Shown piece after piece: positions 27,033 to 35,626 of a DNA stretch of 64,000 nt (the stretch's first letter is position 1; each line of letters opens with the position of its first letter). This DNA is from CAYMSF01 sp964392985 (lineage in GTDB: Bacteria; Verrucomicrobiota; Lentisphaeria; Victivallales; Victivallaceae): positions 31,911 to 95,910 of the forward strand of contig CAYMSF010000005.1 of assembly GCA_964392985.1 (NCBI GenBank). Direction: 5' to 3'. Position numbers and translations under genes: made by a program. The notes under the pieces were generated by a model. It did not search any database. It was not told the origin of the DNA and saw only the letters and a program-made list of their open reading frames with translations.

Positions 27033-28073
27033 ATGCTGAAAATAACCATATTTCCCAGATATAATACCATGGGGGCTTCCAGCCGGTACCGTTTTTATTT
27101 GTATGCCGACAGATTGCGTGAATTGAAGTACGAGGTGAGTATATCTTCTTTTCTGGACAATGAATATTTAAAGCGGCTGTACAATCATAAACGGATTAAC
27201 CCGCTAATGATATTGAAGTCATATTGCCGCAGATTTGTTAAGGCGGCATTCAGCTCAAAAGCAATTCTTCTTGAATATGAATTATTCCCTTATCTACCCT
27301 ATTGGATCAGTAGAATTTTTCTGCATAACAAACGTTATATTCTCAATTATGATGACAATGTTTGGACAAAATACGCTTCCAACCCCATGCTCGTAAAAAA
27401 GTATGATTGCCTGATTAAGAACGCTGACGGAGTTATTGCCGCTAATGAATATTTGTTCCGTAAAATACAGGCGATGAATCCGAATGTTATAAAAATACCA
27501 ACTGTCGTTGATTTGAATCTCTATCAACTTAACGCGTCTAAATTTGAACGTTTTACTATCGTTTGGATTGGTACTCCGGTGACGTACCGTTACATACAGC
27601 AAGCAGCTGATTGCCTCAAGGCAATGGCCGCCGCTGTTGATTTTGAGTTGTTAATTATTGCTGGTGAACAGTTACAGAAATCAGCTATCGATGGGGTTAA
27701 TATGCGGTTTGTAAACTGGTCGGCAGAAATTGAAGTGGAATTGCTGGTACGCAGTCATGTTGGCATTATGCCGCTTACTGATGATGATTTCTCCCGTGGT
27801 AAATCGGCGTTTAAAATCATTCAATATCTGGCTGCCGGTTTGCCGGTGATTGCCAGTCCTGTGGGAGAGAATTGTAACGTGATTAAGAATGAATGTAACG
27901 GCTTTCTTGCCAGTAATGCTGAAGAGTGGGTTGAGGCAATTGTTAAACTTCACAACTTCCCCGGAATTTATGACGAAATGGCCGTAGCAGCGCGTAGTTC
28001 CTCCAGCGAATATTCCATTCAACGCTATTTTTCACAATTCCTTGACTTTGTCGGAAAAACTTTTTCTGAATAA
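27033..28073 (+). CDS. Glycosyltransferase, GT-B fold (family 4-like)
   Basis: A 346-residue protein. The N-terminal half has ITIFPRYNTMGASSRYRFY for acceptor binding. The C-terminal half has FTIVWIGTPVTYRYIQQAA, LLIIAGEQL and the donor site FSRGKSAFKIIQYLAAGLPV followed by SPVGENCNVIK, typical of GT4 enzymes using nucleotide sugars. AAGGATA precedes the ATG. It forms a two-gene unit with the GT2 enzyme and is probably involved in surface polysaccharide assembly. No flippase or polymerase is nearby. Confidence 0.82.
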   Translation: MLKITIFPRYNTMGASSRYRFYLYADRLRELKYEVSISSFLDNEYLKRLYNHKRINPLMILKSYCRRFVKAAFSSKAILLEYELFPYLPYWISRIFLHNKRYILNYDDNVWTKYASNPMLVKKYDCLIKNADGVIAANEYLFRKIQAMNPNVIKIPTVVDLNLYQLNASKFERFTIVWIGTPVTYRYIQQAADCLKAMAAAVDFELLIIAGEQLQKSAIDGVNMRFVNWSAEIEVELLVRSHVGIMPLTDDDFSRGKSAFKIIQYLAAGLPVIASPVGENCNVIKNECNGFLASNAEEWVEAIVKLHNFPGIYDEMAVAARSSSSEYSIQRYFSQFLDFVGKTFSE

Positions 28074-28711
28074 AAAAATGGTCGAGACAAAGTAATCGCA
28101 CCTTTGTCAAGGTCGATGTTCATTACCTTCTCAATGCAGTGCATTTAGTTTGACAAATGGATAAAAGTTCGGAACTTCTGACTCTCAAAATATGAGAGCA
28201 TAATGTGCCGGGAAAACATTGTCAAACAAACTCAGGAAATTCGCTGCCGGATACAGAAATTGAAGAATTTGCTATACATTTTCTAATTGCATGCGCTCCT
28301 TTTCTGCCTGCCAGGTCCTGTGTTTTATAATTTTTTCCCCTTTTGTAGAAAATACAATAAATTATTTTTTCATTATTACCGTTTTTTTTATTTTGTGCTT
28401 GATTTTTACCATGTCAGGGAGGGTATATCGATTTAAAAGTAAAAAATGCTAACAGAAAGTTATAAAACATTGACCAAATGTTATCTTGCGAGTTGCTCAA
28501 GTTATGACAATGATATTGTAGTTTGAAAAATAATTTATACTTGATTCATTCATTAATATCAGTTACAACAATGATAATATATAGCAAAAATACACTAAAA
28601 TACAGGAGGTTTTTGCAGTAAAACAAGCTATCATAATGATTGTTATAATTTATTATTATGGTTCTATTATTGTAATTGAGCTTAACTTTAAAAAAGAAAG
28701 GTATGGCAATT
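28074..28711. other. Long intergenic region before the methyltransferase cluster
   Basis: About 640 AT-rich bases without a convincing gene. A hairpin GACAAAG/CTTTGTC (28086-28108), 12 bases after the glycosyltransferase stop, lacks a T-run and may be a weak terminator. A smaller hairpin, CTCTCA/TGAGAG, lies near 28180. The rest should hold the promoter and leader of the methyltransferase genes; no SAM or cobalamin riboswitch consensus was recognised. Confidence 0.45.
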
Positions 28712-29614
28712 ATGTGCAAATCATGTAAGGGAACGATTGTTGAACGGGTAAAAAACGGACAGATTATGGTCTCTGATGGTGCATGGGGCACGTTCCTGCA
28801 GAAAAAAGGTATGCAACCTGGTGAATGTCCTGAATTGTGGTGTATTGATCATCCTGAAGCTGTGCTTGATATTGCCAATTCATATATTGATGCCGGCGCT
28901 GACATGATTGAAAGTGACAGTTTTGGCGGTACCTCATTCAAGTTGGAGCATTATGGTCTGGCGCAACGCACCAGTGAAATAAATAAAGCGGCTGCGGCAA
29001 TTTCCCGCGAAGCCGCCGGACATGATAATTTTGTTATTGCCTCTATCGGACCTACCGGCAAAATGTTGTTGCTGGGGGACGTTACCGAAGAAGAACTTTA
29101 CAATTCATTCAAAGAACAGGCAATCGCACTCGAAGCCGGTGGCGCCGACGCCGCCTGTATTGAAACGATGTCAGCCATTGATGAAGCTGAACTGGCGGTC
29201 AAAGCGGTCAAAGAAAATACCGCATTGGAAGCGATTTGTACTTTTACTTTCGAGCGTACGGTTAATGGCGAATACCGCACCATGATGGGCGTATCTCCGG
29301 CTGAAATGGTTAAAGCGATGATTGCCGCCGGCGCTGATGTCGTTGGTGCAAATTGCGGTAACGGCATGGAACGGATGATTGAAATTGTGCGGGAAATTCG
29401 TGCCGCGGATAAGAATATTCCGATTTTAGTGCACGCTAATGCCGGCTTGCCGAAGAATATCAACGGCGTTGATGTTTTCCCGGACACCCCGGAGGATATG
29501 GCGAACATGGTGCCGGAATTAGTCAAAGCCGGAGCCAACATTATTGGTGGCTGCTGCGGTACCACTCCAGCCCATATTAAAGCAATAAAAGACGCCGTAA
29601 ATAAATTAAAATAA
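28712..29614 (+). CDS. Homocysteine S-methyltransferase family protein
   Basis: A 300-residue TIM-barrel zinc methyltransferase of the pfam S-methyl_trans family (as in the N-terminal module of MetH and in BHMT). Zinc cysteines are visible in VGANCGNGMERM and in IIGGCCGTTPAHI; the N-terminal block SDGAWGTFLQKKGM is the family signature. The start MCKSCKG is chosen because AGAAAGG lies 10 bases upstream; an earlier ATG is too close. It is followed after 32 bp by a core-MetE-like gene. It probably transfers a methyl group to homocysteine, though the donor may be a corrinoid or a methylated amine or thiol. Confidence 0.82.
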   Translation: MCKSCKGTIVERVKNGQIMVSDGAWGTFLQKKGMQPGECPELWCIDHPEAVLDIANSYIDAGADMIESDSFGGTSFKLEHYGLAQRTSEINKAAAAISREAAGHDNFVIASIGPTGKMLLLGDVTEEELYNSFKEQAIALEAGGADAACIETMSAIDEAELAVKAVKENTALEAICTFTFERTVNGEYRTMMGVSPAEMVKAMIAAGADVVGANCGNGMERMIEIVREIRAADKNIPILVHANAGLPKNINGVDVFPDTPEDMANMVPELVKAGANIIGGCCGTTPAHIKAIKDAVNKLK

Positions 29615-29646
29615 TTTTAAAATAGAAAATTCAGGAGAGTAAATAT

Positions 29647-30714
29647 ATGGCTAAGACAAAATTTTTGAGTACCGCGATTGGCAGCATGCCGTTTGCTAAC
29701 CCCGATTATGCCGTAGGTGTTTCACTGGCAAAGCTGGATTGTCCGATTTGGCCGCAGTTGTCCGCGTTCGGCCTGCACGAACAAATGGAAATTCAATATT
29801 CTGAAGGTATGCCTGCCGCGATTATTGATGAACAGAAAGGCCGGCTCTATTTCGATACATCAGTCGATTATTCGGAAGCCTTTGCCGTTTTTTATGAAAA
29901 CTACATGACGGCGATGGATGAAGAGGGCGGCAATGGCGATTGCTCCGCAATGGCTATTTCTGATAACTTTTCGCACGGTATCAGTGCTCTTGAAAAGGCA
30001 TTGAAGAGCAAGGGAGCCAAGGTGCCATGGGTGAAGGTACAGACTACCGGCCCATGCAGTTTTGCCCTTACCATCGTTGATGAAAACAAACGCGCATTGT
30101 GGTATAATGACGAATTTCGTGATGTTATTGTCAAGGCTCTGGCGATGAAATGCCGTTGGCAGATTCAGAAATTCAAACAATATGCGGATAATATTATCTG
30201 TTTTATTGACGAGCCGATTCTTTCTGCGTTCGGCAGCTCTACTTACGTTTCTGTCAGTCGTGATGAGGTGATAGCTGCATTGGAAGAGGTTATTGCCGCA
30301 GTTCATGCTGACGGTGCGCTTGCAGGAATTCATTGTTGCGGTAACACCGAATGGAGCATTCTGATTGACGCCGGTGTTGATATCGTCAATTTTGACGCTT
30401 TCGGGTTCGGCGAAACTATTGCCATGTACCCGGAAAAAGTAAAAATGCACCTGGAACGCGGCGGTATGCTGGCATGGGGCGTGGTTCCAACCTCTGTCGC
30501 TATTCGCGAACAGAATGTTGACGCTCTCGAAGCGCAATTGGAAAAAGTTATGGACCATCTGGCCGCGACCGGCATTGACAAGAAGCTGATTATTGAACAG
30601 GCGATTATAACTCCTTCATGTGGTACCGGCTCAATGGAAGAGGCAGATGCCGAAAAAGTTTTTGAAATGGTAAGTCAACTTTCTAAACGGATGAAAGCCA
30701 AATACGGTTTTTAA
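29647..30714 (+). CDS. Core-MetE-like cobalamin-independent methyltransferase
   Basis: A 355-residue protein that matches only the C-terminal catalytic barrel of MetE / the UROD-MetE superfamily. Likely zinc ligands are H229 and C231 (in GIHCCGNTEW) and C325 (in TPSCGTGS); IDEP is at 187-190. It lacks the N-terminal half of MetE that helps bind methyl-tetrahydrofolate polyglutamate. Core-MetE proteins in other anaerobes have been proposed to take methyl groups from corrinoid proteins. The AGGAGAG ribosome binding site is strong. It lies between a homocysteine methyltransferase and a CooC-like gene, which suggests C1 metabolism. Confidence 0.75.
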   Translation: MAKTKFLSTAIGSMPFANPDYAVGVSLAKLDCPIWPQLSAFGLHEQMEIQYSEGMPAAIIDEQKGRLYFDTSVDYSEAFAVFYENYMTAMDEEGGNGDCSAMAISDNFSHGISALEKALKSKGAKVPWVKVQTTGPCSFALTIVDENKRALWYNDEFRDVIVKALAMKCRWQIQKFKQYADNIICFIDEPILSAFGSSTYVSVSRDEVIAALEEVIAAVHADGALAGIHCCGNTEWSILIDAGVDIVNFDAFGFGETIAMYPEKVKMHLERGGMLAWGVVPTSVAIREQNVDALEAQLEKVMDHLAATGIDKKLIIEQAIITPSCGTGSMEEADAEKVFEMVSQLSKRMKAKYGF

Positions 30715-30724
30715 CGTTATTGAC

Positions 30725-30761
30725 AACGTGTCAAGCGGGCCTGAATACTGCTTGACACGTT
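30725..30761 (+). terminator. Perfect 12-bp inverted repeat after the core-MetE gene
   Basis: AACGTGTCAAGC (30725-30736) pairs fully with GCTTGACACGTT (30750-30761) around a 13-base loop. The following TCTTAATTCTT is only weakly T-rich. It may be an attenuating terminator between the methyltransferase genes and the CooC-like gene 23 bp later. Confidence 0.6.
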
Positions 30762-30784
30762 CTTAATTCTTAACACGGCAGAAT

Positions 30785-31567
30785 ATGAAAATAGCGATAT
30801 CGGGGAAGGGCGGGGTCGGCAAATCAACTTTGGCGGCAACGCTGGCCTTACTGCTGGCAAAACACGGCAGCAAAGTGCTGGCGCTGGACTGTGACCCCGA
30901 TGCCAATCTGGCCGGTGCCCTTGGATTGAATCACGAAGCTCAAGCCGCGATTGTACCGATTTCACATCAGGTTGCGCTCATTGAGGAGCGTACCGGCGCG
31001 AAAGTGAAGCGCTACGGACAAATGTTCAAGCTGAATCCAGAAGTTGCTGATATCGCGGACAATTATGCGACGATGTGCCGCGGTGTGGCGTTGCTGGTGC
31101 TTGGCGCTGTTGAGAATGGTGGTTCCGGTTGTGCTTGTCCGGAAAGCATTTTAATCAAAGCGCTCGTTACTGATCTGGTGCTTTACAAAGATGAAGCACT
31201 GATCATGGATATGGAGGCTGGTGTCGAGCATCTGGGCAGGGCGACGGCAAAAGGTGTTGACACAATGATTATTGTGGTCGAACCGGGACAGAATTCCATT
31301 GACTGTGCTCAGCGGATTATACGCATGTCACAACAAATCGGCATAAAAAAACTCTGTTTCGTCGCAAATAAGGTTAAAGACACTGCGGATGAACAGTTCA
31401 TCCGGAAAGCGCTTGAAGGTTATAATATTCTTGATTGTCTGCCATACTCTGATTTGTTTTGCAAATCTGACCGCGGCGGACAGGCGGCAATTGACGTTCT
31501 GCCGCAAGAAATGATTGCAAGATTTGAGAATATTCTGCTGAAATTGCAATCCGCTTCGACTCAATAA
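30785..31567 (+). CDS. CooC/AcsF-like nickel-insertion ATPase
   Basis: A 260-residue SIMIBI-class P-loop ATPase. It has the deviant Walker A GKGGVGKST (residues 7-15), LALDCDPDANLAGALG as switch region, and C116-x-C118 in GGSGCACPES, the metal-binding CxC of CooC proteins that mature carbon monoxide dehydrogenase or acetyl-CoA synthase. MDMEAGVEHLGRATAKGVD is also CooC-like. No CODH/ACS gene is in this window. Its stop is 1 bp from the stop of the convergent fusion gene. Confidence 0.82.
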   Translation: MKIAISGKGGVGKSTLAATLALLLAKHGSKVLALDCDPDANLAGALGLNHEAQAAIVPISHQVALIEERTGAKVKRYGQMFKLNPEVADIADNYATMCRGVALLVLGAVENGGSGCACPESILIKALVTDLVLYKDEALIMDMEAGVEHLGRATAKGVDTMIIVVEPGQNSIDCAQRIIRMSQQIGIKKLCFVANKVKDTADEQFIRKALEGYNILDCLPYSDLFCKSDRGGQAAIDVLPQEMIARFENILLKLQSASTQ

Positions 31568-31568
31568 A

Positions 31569-33701
31569 TTAAAATGCGTTGAAACTCAGTCGTATTCTGA
31601 ACGTCATTACTTCCCCTGGCTCAATCTTTGGAGCATGACCGGAGGCAATATCCTTTATTCTTCCTGCAAGAGTGGCGTTAGTCGGTTCCAACCCAAGAAC
31701 ATAGCGGCCATTTTGGGCAAGTTTCCACTGTACCAGATTCGGCAGCGTGGTGGTATCATACGCCACGGTAATTCGCAATCCGGCAACATCGTTGATGGTT
31801 GCCATCTCCGCCCAGTCAGAATTTGTGGCGGGAATATTATGTATAAAACATTGTTCATTGACTCCGGATTGCGGTTCTTGTATGATATGCCAATTCTCCA
31901 AGCCTGATGCGGCCTCGGCGTCTCGCGGCGTTACTTTATGTTCAGTTGCTTCCAGCCGTGTTCCTGGTGCTATTGCCGGATAACCGAGGTTGCAATGATA
32001 TAGAATTTGAATAAATTCAGGAATGCTGCCGAGATTGCTGATTTTGTCTTCCACGTAAATAGTATTGTCACCCATAGCAGTAGTGATTTTTCGTTGTAAC
32101 CGCAAATTTTCACCAAACATCATTGCTTCGCGCAAAGTACCGGCAAGAGCAATTTCATAACGGTTGCCGCACCATTCCCGGACAATGCCGACATCCGCAG
32201 CGCTTTGCGCTGAAATACGTCCGTGTAGTCCGCGGTGCGCGTCTAAAGGATTTGCCGCGTCTTCTTCAGGCGGGCCGACATGACGAATGCCGCAAGTAGT
32301 TAACAGGCCTCCGGCCCATGAACGCAACCAACCGAATCCATTTGATTCAACTTTTCCCGGATTGACGTGGCCGCACGGGGCGCGAAAAGCTAACGGAATA
32401 CCGCGGAAAGAGGCTTCGACGATATCCATGCCGCGATCCGGAACAACAGTAAAGGTCAAGCCGGAACCATTGTTGACCTCAATGATGCGATTGCCCCTGC
32501 CATCGCCTTCAGACAGTACGGACATTCTTGCATAGGCGATTTGCTCCATATCAGTAGTATAATTTCGAAAATGAGCAGCGTTCTCACTGGCAAAATTAAA
32601 ACGTTGTTGCGACTTAATCACTGCCATGGCAGCCATGCCTTCCGTTTCATTGTAGTTTGATGCTTGCCGCCACAAGGAATAGAGATCGGGCGTCGGAGAA
32701 ATCCCCGATGATAGGACTGCAGGCAGAATATTCTGACTCAGGCAGAGTCTGATGGCGCCAACGATGCGATCATTCCAGCCGAGCTTGCGATCCAAGTCAC
32801 GAATGACCCGTTCGACACTGTCGTTGAGCAGTGGTGAAACCATGCGTGTAATGAGTTGTTCGGCATAGGCGTTGAAAGATTTTGTAGTGAAAAACGAATC
32901 CACCCCGGCAAATTTACGGCATAACGCCACTCCGCACTCATCGCGCAAAGCAATAGTGGCAAGTTGTATCAACTCCGGGAAATTAACCGTTTCACTTATA
33001 TAACGGCATCCTTTTCGTGCCGCCAGTGTGCCGAGCAGGAAATGGACAGCATTATGACCATAAAGTTTGGCCTCCTCGAACGGTTCCAGTTCCGCTTTCG
33101 GGTGGAGTCCGACAATTCCCACAGCGTCGATACCCGGAGCACTGCTGGTATAAATGGTGTTGAACTCTTCGACCAGATGTCCACGGGTCAATCCGGGCGC
33201 CAGTGGTGGAAGGTTATTCTCCTCTGTGGTGAAAACTTTGCTCATTTTGCCGATTACGGTATCAAGATAATAGGTTTGCGGAAATGTTCCTAACGCCGCA
33301 CAAAGTTCTGCCGCTGCCGTGGTACTGTTCTCTGCAGCATAAACGTAGCGGGGGTGTCCATGATTCAATTCAAATGCTTCACGCAACCACGAAAGATGTC
33401 GATAAAACGCTGTTGACGGTAATGCCGTAACTACTGCCATGGCTTCAGCGGCAATGACTTTCAGTTGTTTCAAATCCTCTGCTACAGTCGGATTATAAAT
33501 TTCAATCCGCTGCCAGACATCGCTGCGGATGCCTTCTGTTCCCGAGGTATTGACGGTAATGCTGCCTGACTGTCGCACGGCCTTGACCAGTTCAGTATCA
33601 ACATCGGCCAGAACAATGCGTTCAAAACCGCCGGAAATTGCGCCACTGACGAAAATGCCAGTCTGAATCGGACCGGCGCCAATACCGAGAAAAGTTTTCA
33701 T
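31569..33701 (-). CDS. Fusion: mannitol-dehydrogenase-like + DUF4432 (aldose-epimerase-like)
   Basis: A 710-residue two-domain protein. Residues 1 to about 365 match the mannitol-1-phosphate/polyol dehydrogenase family: an N-terminal Rossmann start GIGAGPIQTGIFVSGAI, then LVEEFN and the conserved catalytic K212-x4-N217-x2-H220 (AKLYGHNAVHF). Residues about 385-710 match DUF4432, an aldose 1-epimerase-like beta-sandwich (VVPDRGMDIVEA, HRGLHGRIS). The start with AGGGTG upstream is preferred over a TTG 33 bases earlier. Such a fusion could join oxidation of a polyol or sugar acid with epimerisation of the sugar. The substrate is unknown. It lies 170 bp downstream of hydA on the same strand. Confidence 0.75.
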   Translation of the reverse strand: MKTFLGIGAGPIQTGIFVSGAISGGFERIVLADVDTELVKAVRQSGSITVNTSGTEGIRSDVWQRIEIYNPTVAEDLKQLKVIAAEAMAVVTALPSTAFYRHLSWLREAFELNHGHPRYVYAAENSTTAAAELCAALGTFPQTYYLDTVIGKMSKVFTTEENNLPPLAPGLTRGHLVEEFNTIYTSSAPGIDAVGIVGLHPKAELEPFEEAKLYGHNAVHFLLGTLAARKGCRYISETVNFPELIQLATIALRDECGVALCRKFAGVDSFFTTKSFNAYAEQLITRMVSPLLNDSVERVIRDLDRKLGWNDRIVGAIRLCLSQNILPAVLSSGISPTPDLYSLWRQASNYNETEGMAAMAVIKSQQRFNFASENAAHFRNYTTDMEQIAYARMSVLSEGDGRGNRIIEVNNGSGLTFTVVPDRGMDIVEASFRGIPLAFRAPCGHVNPGKVESNGFGWLRSWAGGLLTTCGIRHVGPPEEDAANPLDAHRGLHGRISAQSAADVGIVREWCGNRYEIALAGTLREAMMFGENLRLQRKITTAMGDNTIYVEDKISNLGSIPEFIQILYHCNLGYPAIAPGTRLEATEHKVTPRDAEAASGLENWHIIQEPQSGVNEQCFIHNIPATNSDWAEMATINDVAGLRITVAYDTTTLPNLVQWKLAQNGRYVLGLEPTNATLAGRIKDIASGHAPKIEPGEVMTFRIRLSFNAF

Positions 33702-33794
33702 TGGACTATCACCCTGGAGTTTTATAACCTGCAAGATTAATATTTAAATAAAATAAAAAAAGCAATTGATTAAATATGTTAAAACATAAAATTA

Positions 33795-33834
33795 TTGCAA
33801 TACCGTAAAATTGCAAGCAGATTACGGGTAATCT
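33795..33834. promoter_or_regulatory. Two adjacent inverted repeats between hydA and the fusion gene
   Basis: TTGCAAT (33795-33801) pairs with ATTGCAA (33810-33816), and AGATTAC (33819-33825) with GTAATCT (33828-33834). They lie 37 bases beyond the hydA stop and about 95 bases before the fusion gene start. They could be operators of the fusion gene or part of a hydrogenase terminator, although no T-run follows directly. Confidence 0.35.
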
Positions 33835-33870
33835 TGTGGCAAAATTTTCTATACTCCTAATAATGTGCAT

Positions 33871-35610
33871 TCATGTTGTCAATATGTCGCTGCGGTCGGA
33901 ATATCCGGTATGCAACGTGTGATGAGCAACATCAGAACCACAGCACCCCCCAAGATGTTTATTATAGCACTGTTCCACCATGTAGTTGTCCTGGGACTTC
34001 TGCAACTGCATATTGTTATCAGCGTCATAAATACCGGAAATCCGTTGTTCTCTGACCTTTTTAGAATGGGTGATGGGCTGACCGGCGCCGGCGATACATC
34101 CGCCCGGGCATGCCATGACCTCAATGAAGTCAAACTTACATTTATCCGTTTTCTGCTCCATAATCAGTTTTCTGGCATTTTCCAGGCCGTGAACGATGGC
34201 TACCCGGACCTCTTTTCCGGCAATTGTTACGGCGGCTTCACGCCGGTTGGCATTGCCGCGCACCGCTTTAAAATTCAACTTGGCGGTGGTTTTGCCATCC
34301 AGCTTTTCACTGACATAACGCAAGGCGGCTTCCATTACGCCACCGGAAGCGCCAAAAATCACACCGGCACCGGTGGCAAATCCGAACGGCATGTCGAATG
34401 CCTCAGATTCAAGCTGTTCAAATTTAATTCCCATCGAGTTAATCATCCGGCCTATTTCCACCGTTGTCAAGACATAGTCAACATCAGCCTTGCCTTCATG
34501 GGCAAATTTCGGTAGTTGCGCCTCATATTTTTTTGCGGAACACGGCATAATCGAAACCACGGTGATGTTTTCCGGCTTCACGCCAAGCTGTTCCGGGAGA
34601 ACTTTTCTGGCAACGGCGCCGAACATCTGCTGCGGAGAGCGGCATGTGGAAAGATTGTTGAGCAATTCCGGGAAATATATCTCCGCGTATTTCACCCAAG
34701 CCGGACAACAGCTTGTGTACATCGGCAACGCGTTCTGTTTCTCCAGCCGGTTGATGAATTCTGTTGCCTCCTCCCAGATGGTCATATCGGCGCTGAAACA
34801 GGTATCATAAACGTATTTGAACCCCATCATTTTCAAGGCACGGACCAGCTTTCCGGCAACATTCTCACCGGGTTTAAATCCAAAATATTCGCCCAGTGCG
34901 ACTCTTACCGCCGGGGCAATCTGAGCAATGACAATTTTTTCCGGATCATAAATTGCATTCCATACCTTATCCTGATGCTGGCGTGGAATCAATGCCCCGG
35001 TAGGACATACTGCCGCGCATTGCCCGCAATTTACGCATTCAACGTCATTCAAATCGCGTTTAAATGCCGGAACAACACAGGCGTTGGCACCGCGAAACGC
35101 AAAATCGATTGCGCCGATGCCTTGAACTTCTTTGCAGACGCGGACACAGTCACCGCACAGAACACACTTGTTCGGGTCGCGTTCAATCGATGGCGAAGAC
35201 TTATCTATTTCCTGCATTACGGTACGCTGTTTAAATCTGATTTCATCTACACCGAGTCTGCGGGCAATATCCTGAAGCGCGCAACTGGAGCTGCGGACGC
35301 AGGATGGGCATTCCCGTTTATGGTTTGCCAGCAGCAGTTCAATATTTATTTTGCGCATTTCGCGTATTTCTTTCGTATCGGTACGAATGACCAGTCCCGG
35401 TTCCGGAGGTGTAGAGCAGGATGCGACAACACCGCGGTTTTCGATATCAACCAGGCATAGCCGGCAGGCGCCGTAGATGCTTAATTCGGAGTGGTAGCAG
35501 AATGTCGGAATGTCAATTCCTGCTTTTCTGATTAATTCCAACAGATTGCGTTCCCCGGCAATTTTTACTTCGATGCCATTCACGATAACAAATTTATTTC
35601 CGGTGTCCAT
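33871..35610 (-). CDS. hydA: [FeFe] hydrogenase catalytic subunit HydA (trimeric type)
   Basis: A 579-residue hydrogenase. N-terminal [2Fe-2S] cysteines are C38, C49, C52 and C65; a His-Cys3 cluster is H97, C101, C104 and C110; two [4Fe-4S] motifs start at C149 and C192. The H-cluster motifs are complete: TSCCPAW (299-305, with both the cluster and proton-relay cysteines), MPCSAKKYE (355-363) and EVMACPGGCIAGAGQP (497-512). It reduces protons to H2 and, with HydB and HydC, can confurcate electrons from NADH and reduced ferredoxin. GGAAGGA precedes the ATG; hydB ends 16 bp upstream. It is the last gene of the operon. Maturases HydEFG are not in the window. Confidence 0.95.
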   Translation of the reverse strand: MDTGNKFVIVNGIEVKIAGERNLLELIRKAGIDIPTFCYHSELSIYGACRLCLVDIENRGVVASCSTPPEPGLVIRTDTKEIREMRKINIELLLANHKRECPSCVRSSSCALQDIARRLGVDEIRFKQRTVMQEIDKSSPSIERDPNKCVLCGDCVRVCKEVQGIGAIDFAFRGANACVVPAFKRDLNDVECVNCGQCAAVCPTGALIPRQHQDKVWNAIYDPEKIVIAQIAPAVRVALGEYFGFKPGENVAGKLVRALKMMGFKYVYDTCFSADMTIWEEATEFINRLEKQNALPMYTSCCPAWVKYAEIYFPELLNNLSTCRSPQQMFGAVARKVLPEQLGVKPENITVVSIMPCSAKKYEAQLPKFAHEGKADVDYVLTTVEIGRMINSMGIKFEQLESEAFDMPFGFATGAGVIFGASGGVMEAALRYVSEKLDGKTTAKLNFKAVRGNANRREAAVTIAGKEVRVAIVHGLENARKLIMEQKTDKCKFDFIEVMACPGGCIAGAGQPITHSKKVREQRISGIYDADNNMQLQKSQDNYMVEQCYNKHLGGCCGSDVAHHTLHTGYSDRSDILTT

Positions 35611-35626
35611 ATATAATATCCTTCCG

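Noticed and set aside
28280..28330. CTGCCTGCCAGGTCCTG as a possible cobalamin riboswitch B12 box before the methyltransferases
   Set aside because: It does not match the B12 box and no supporting stems were found; it is also about 400 bases from the gene.
34516..35460. A 314-codon open frame on the plus strand
   Set aside because: It lies wholly antisense to hydA, has no family features and no ribosome binding site.
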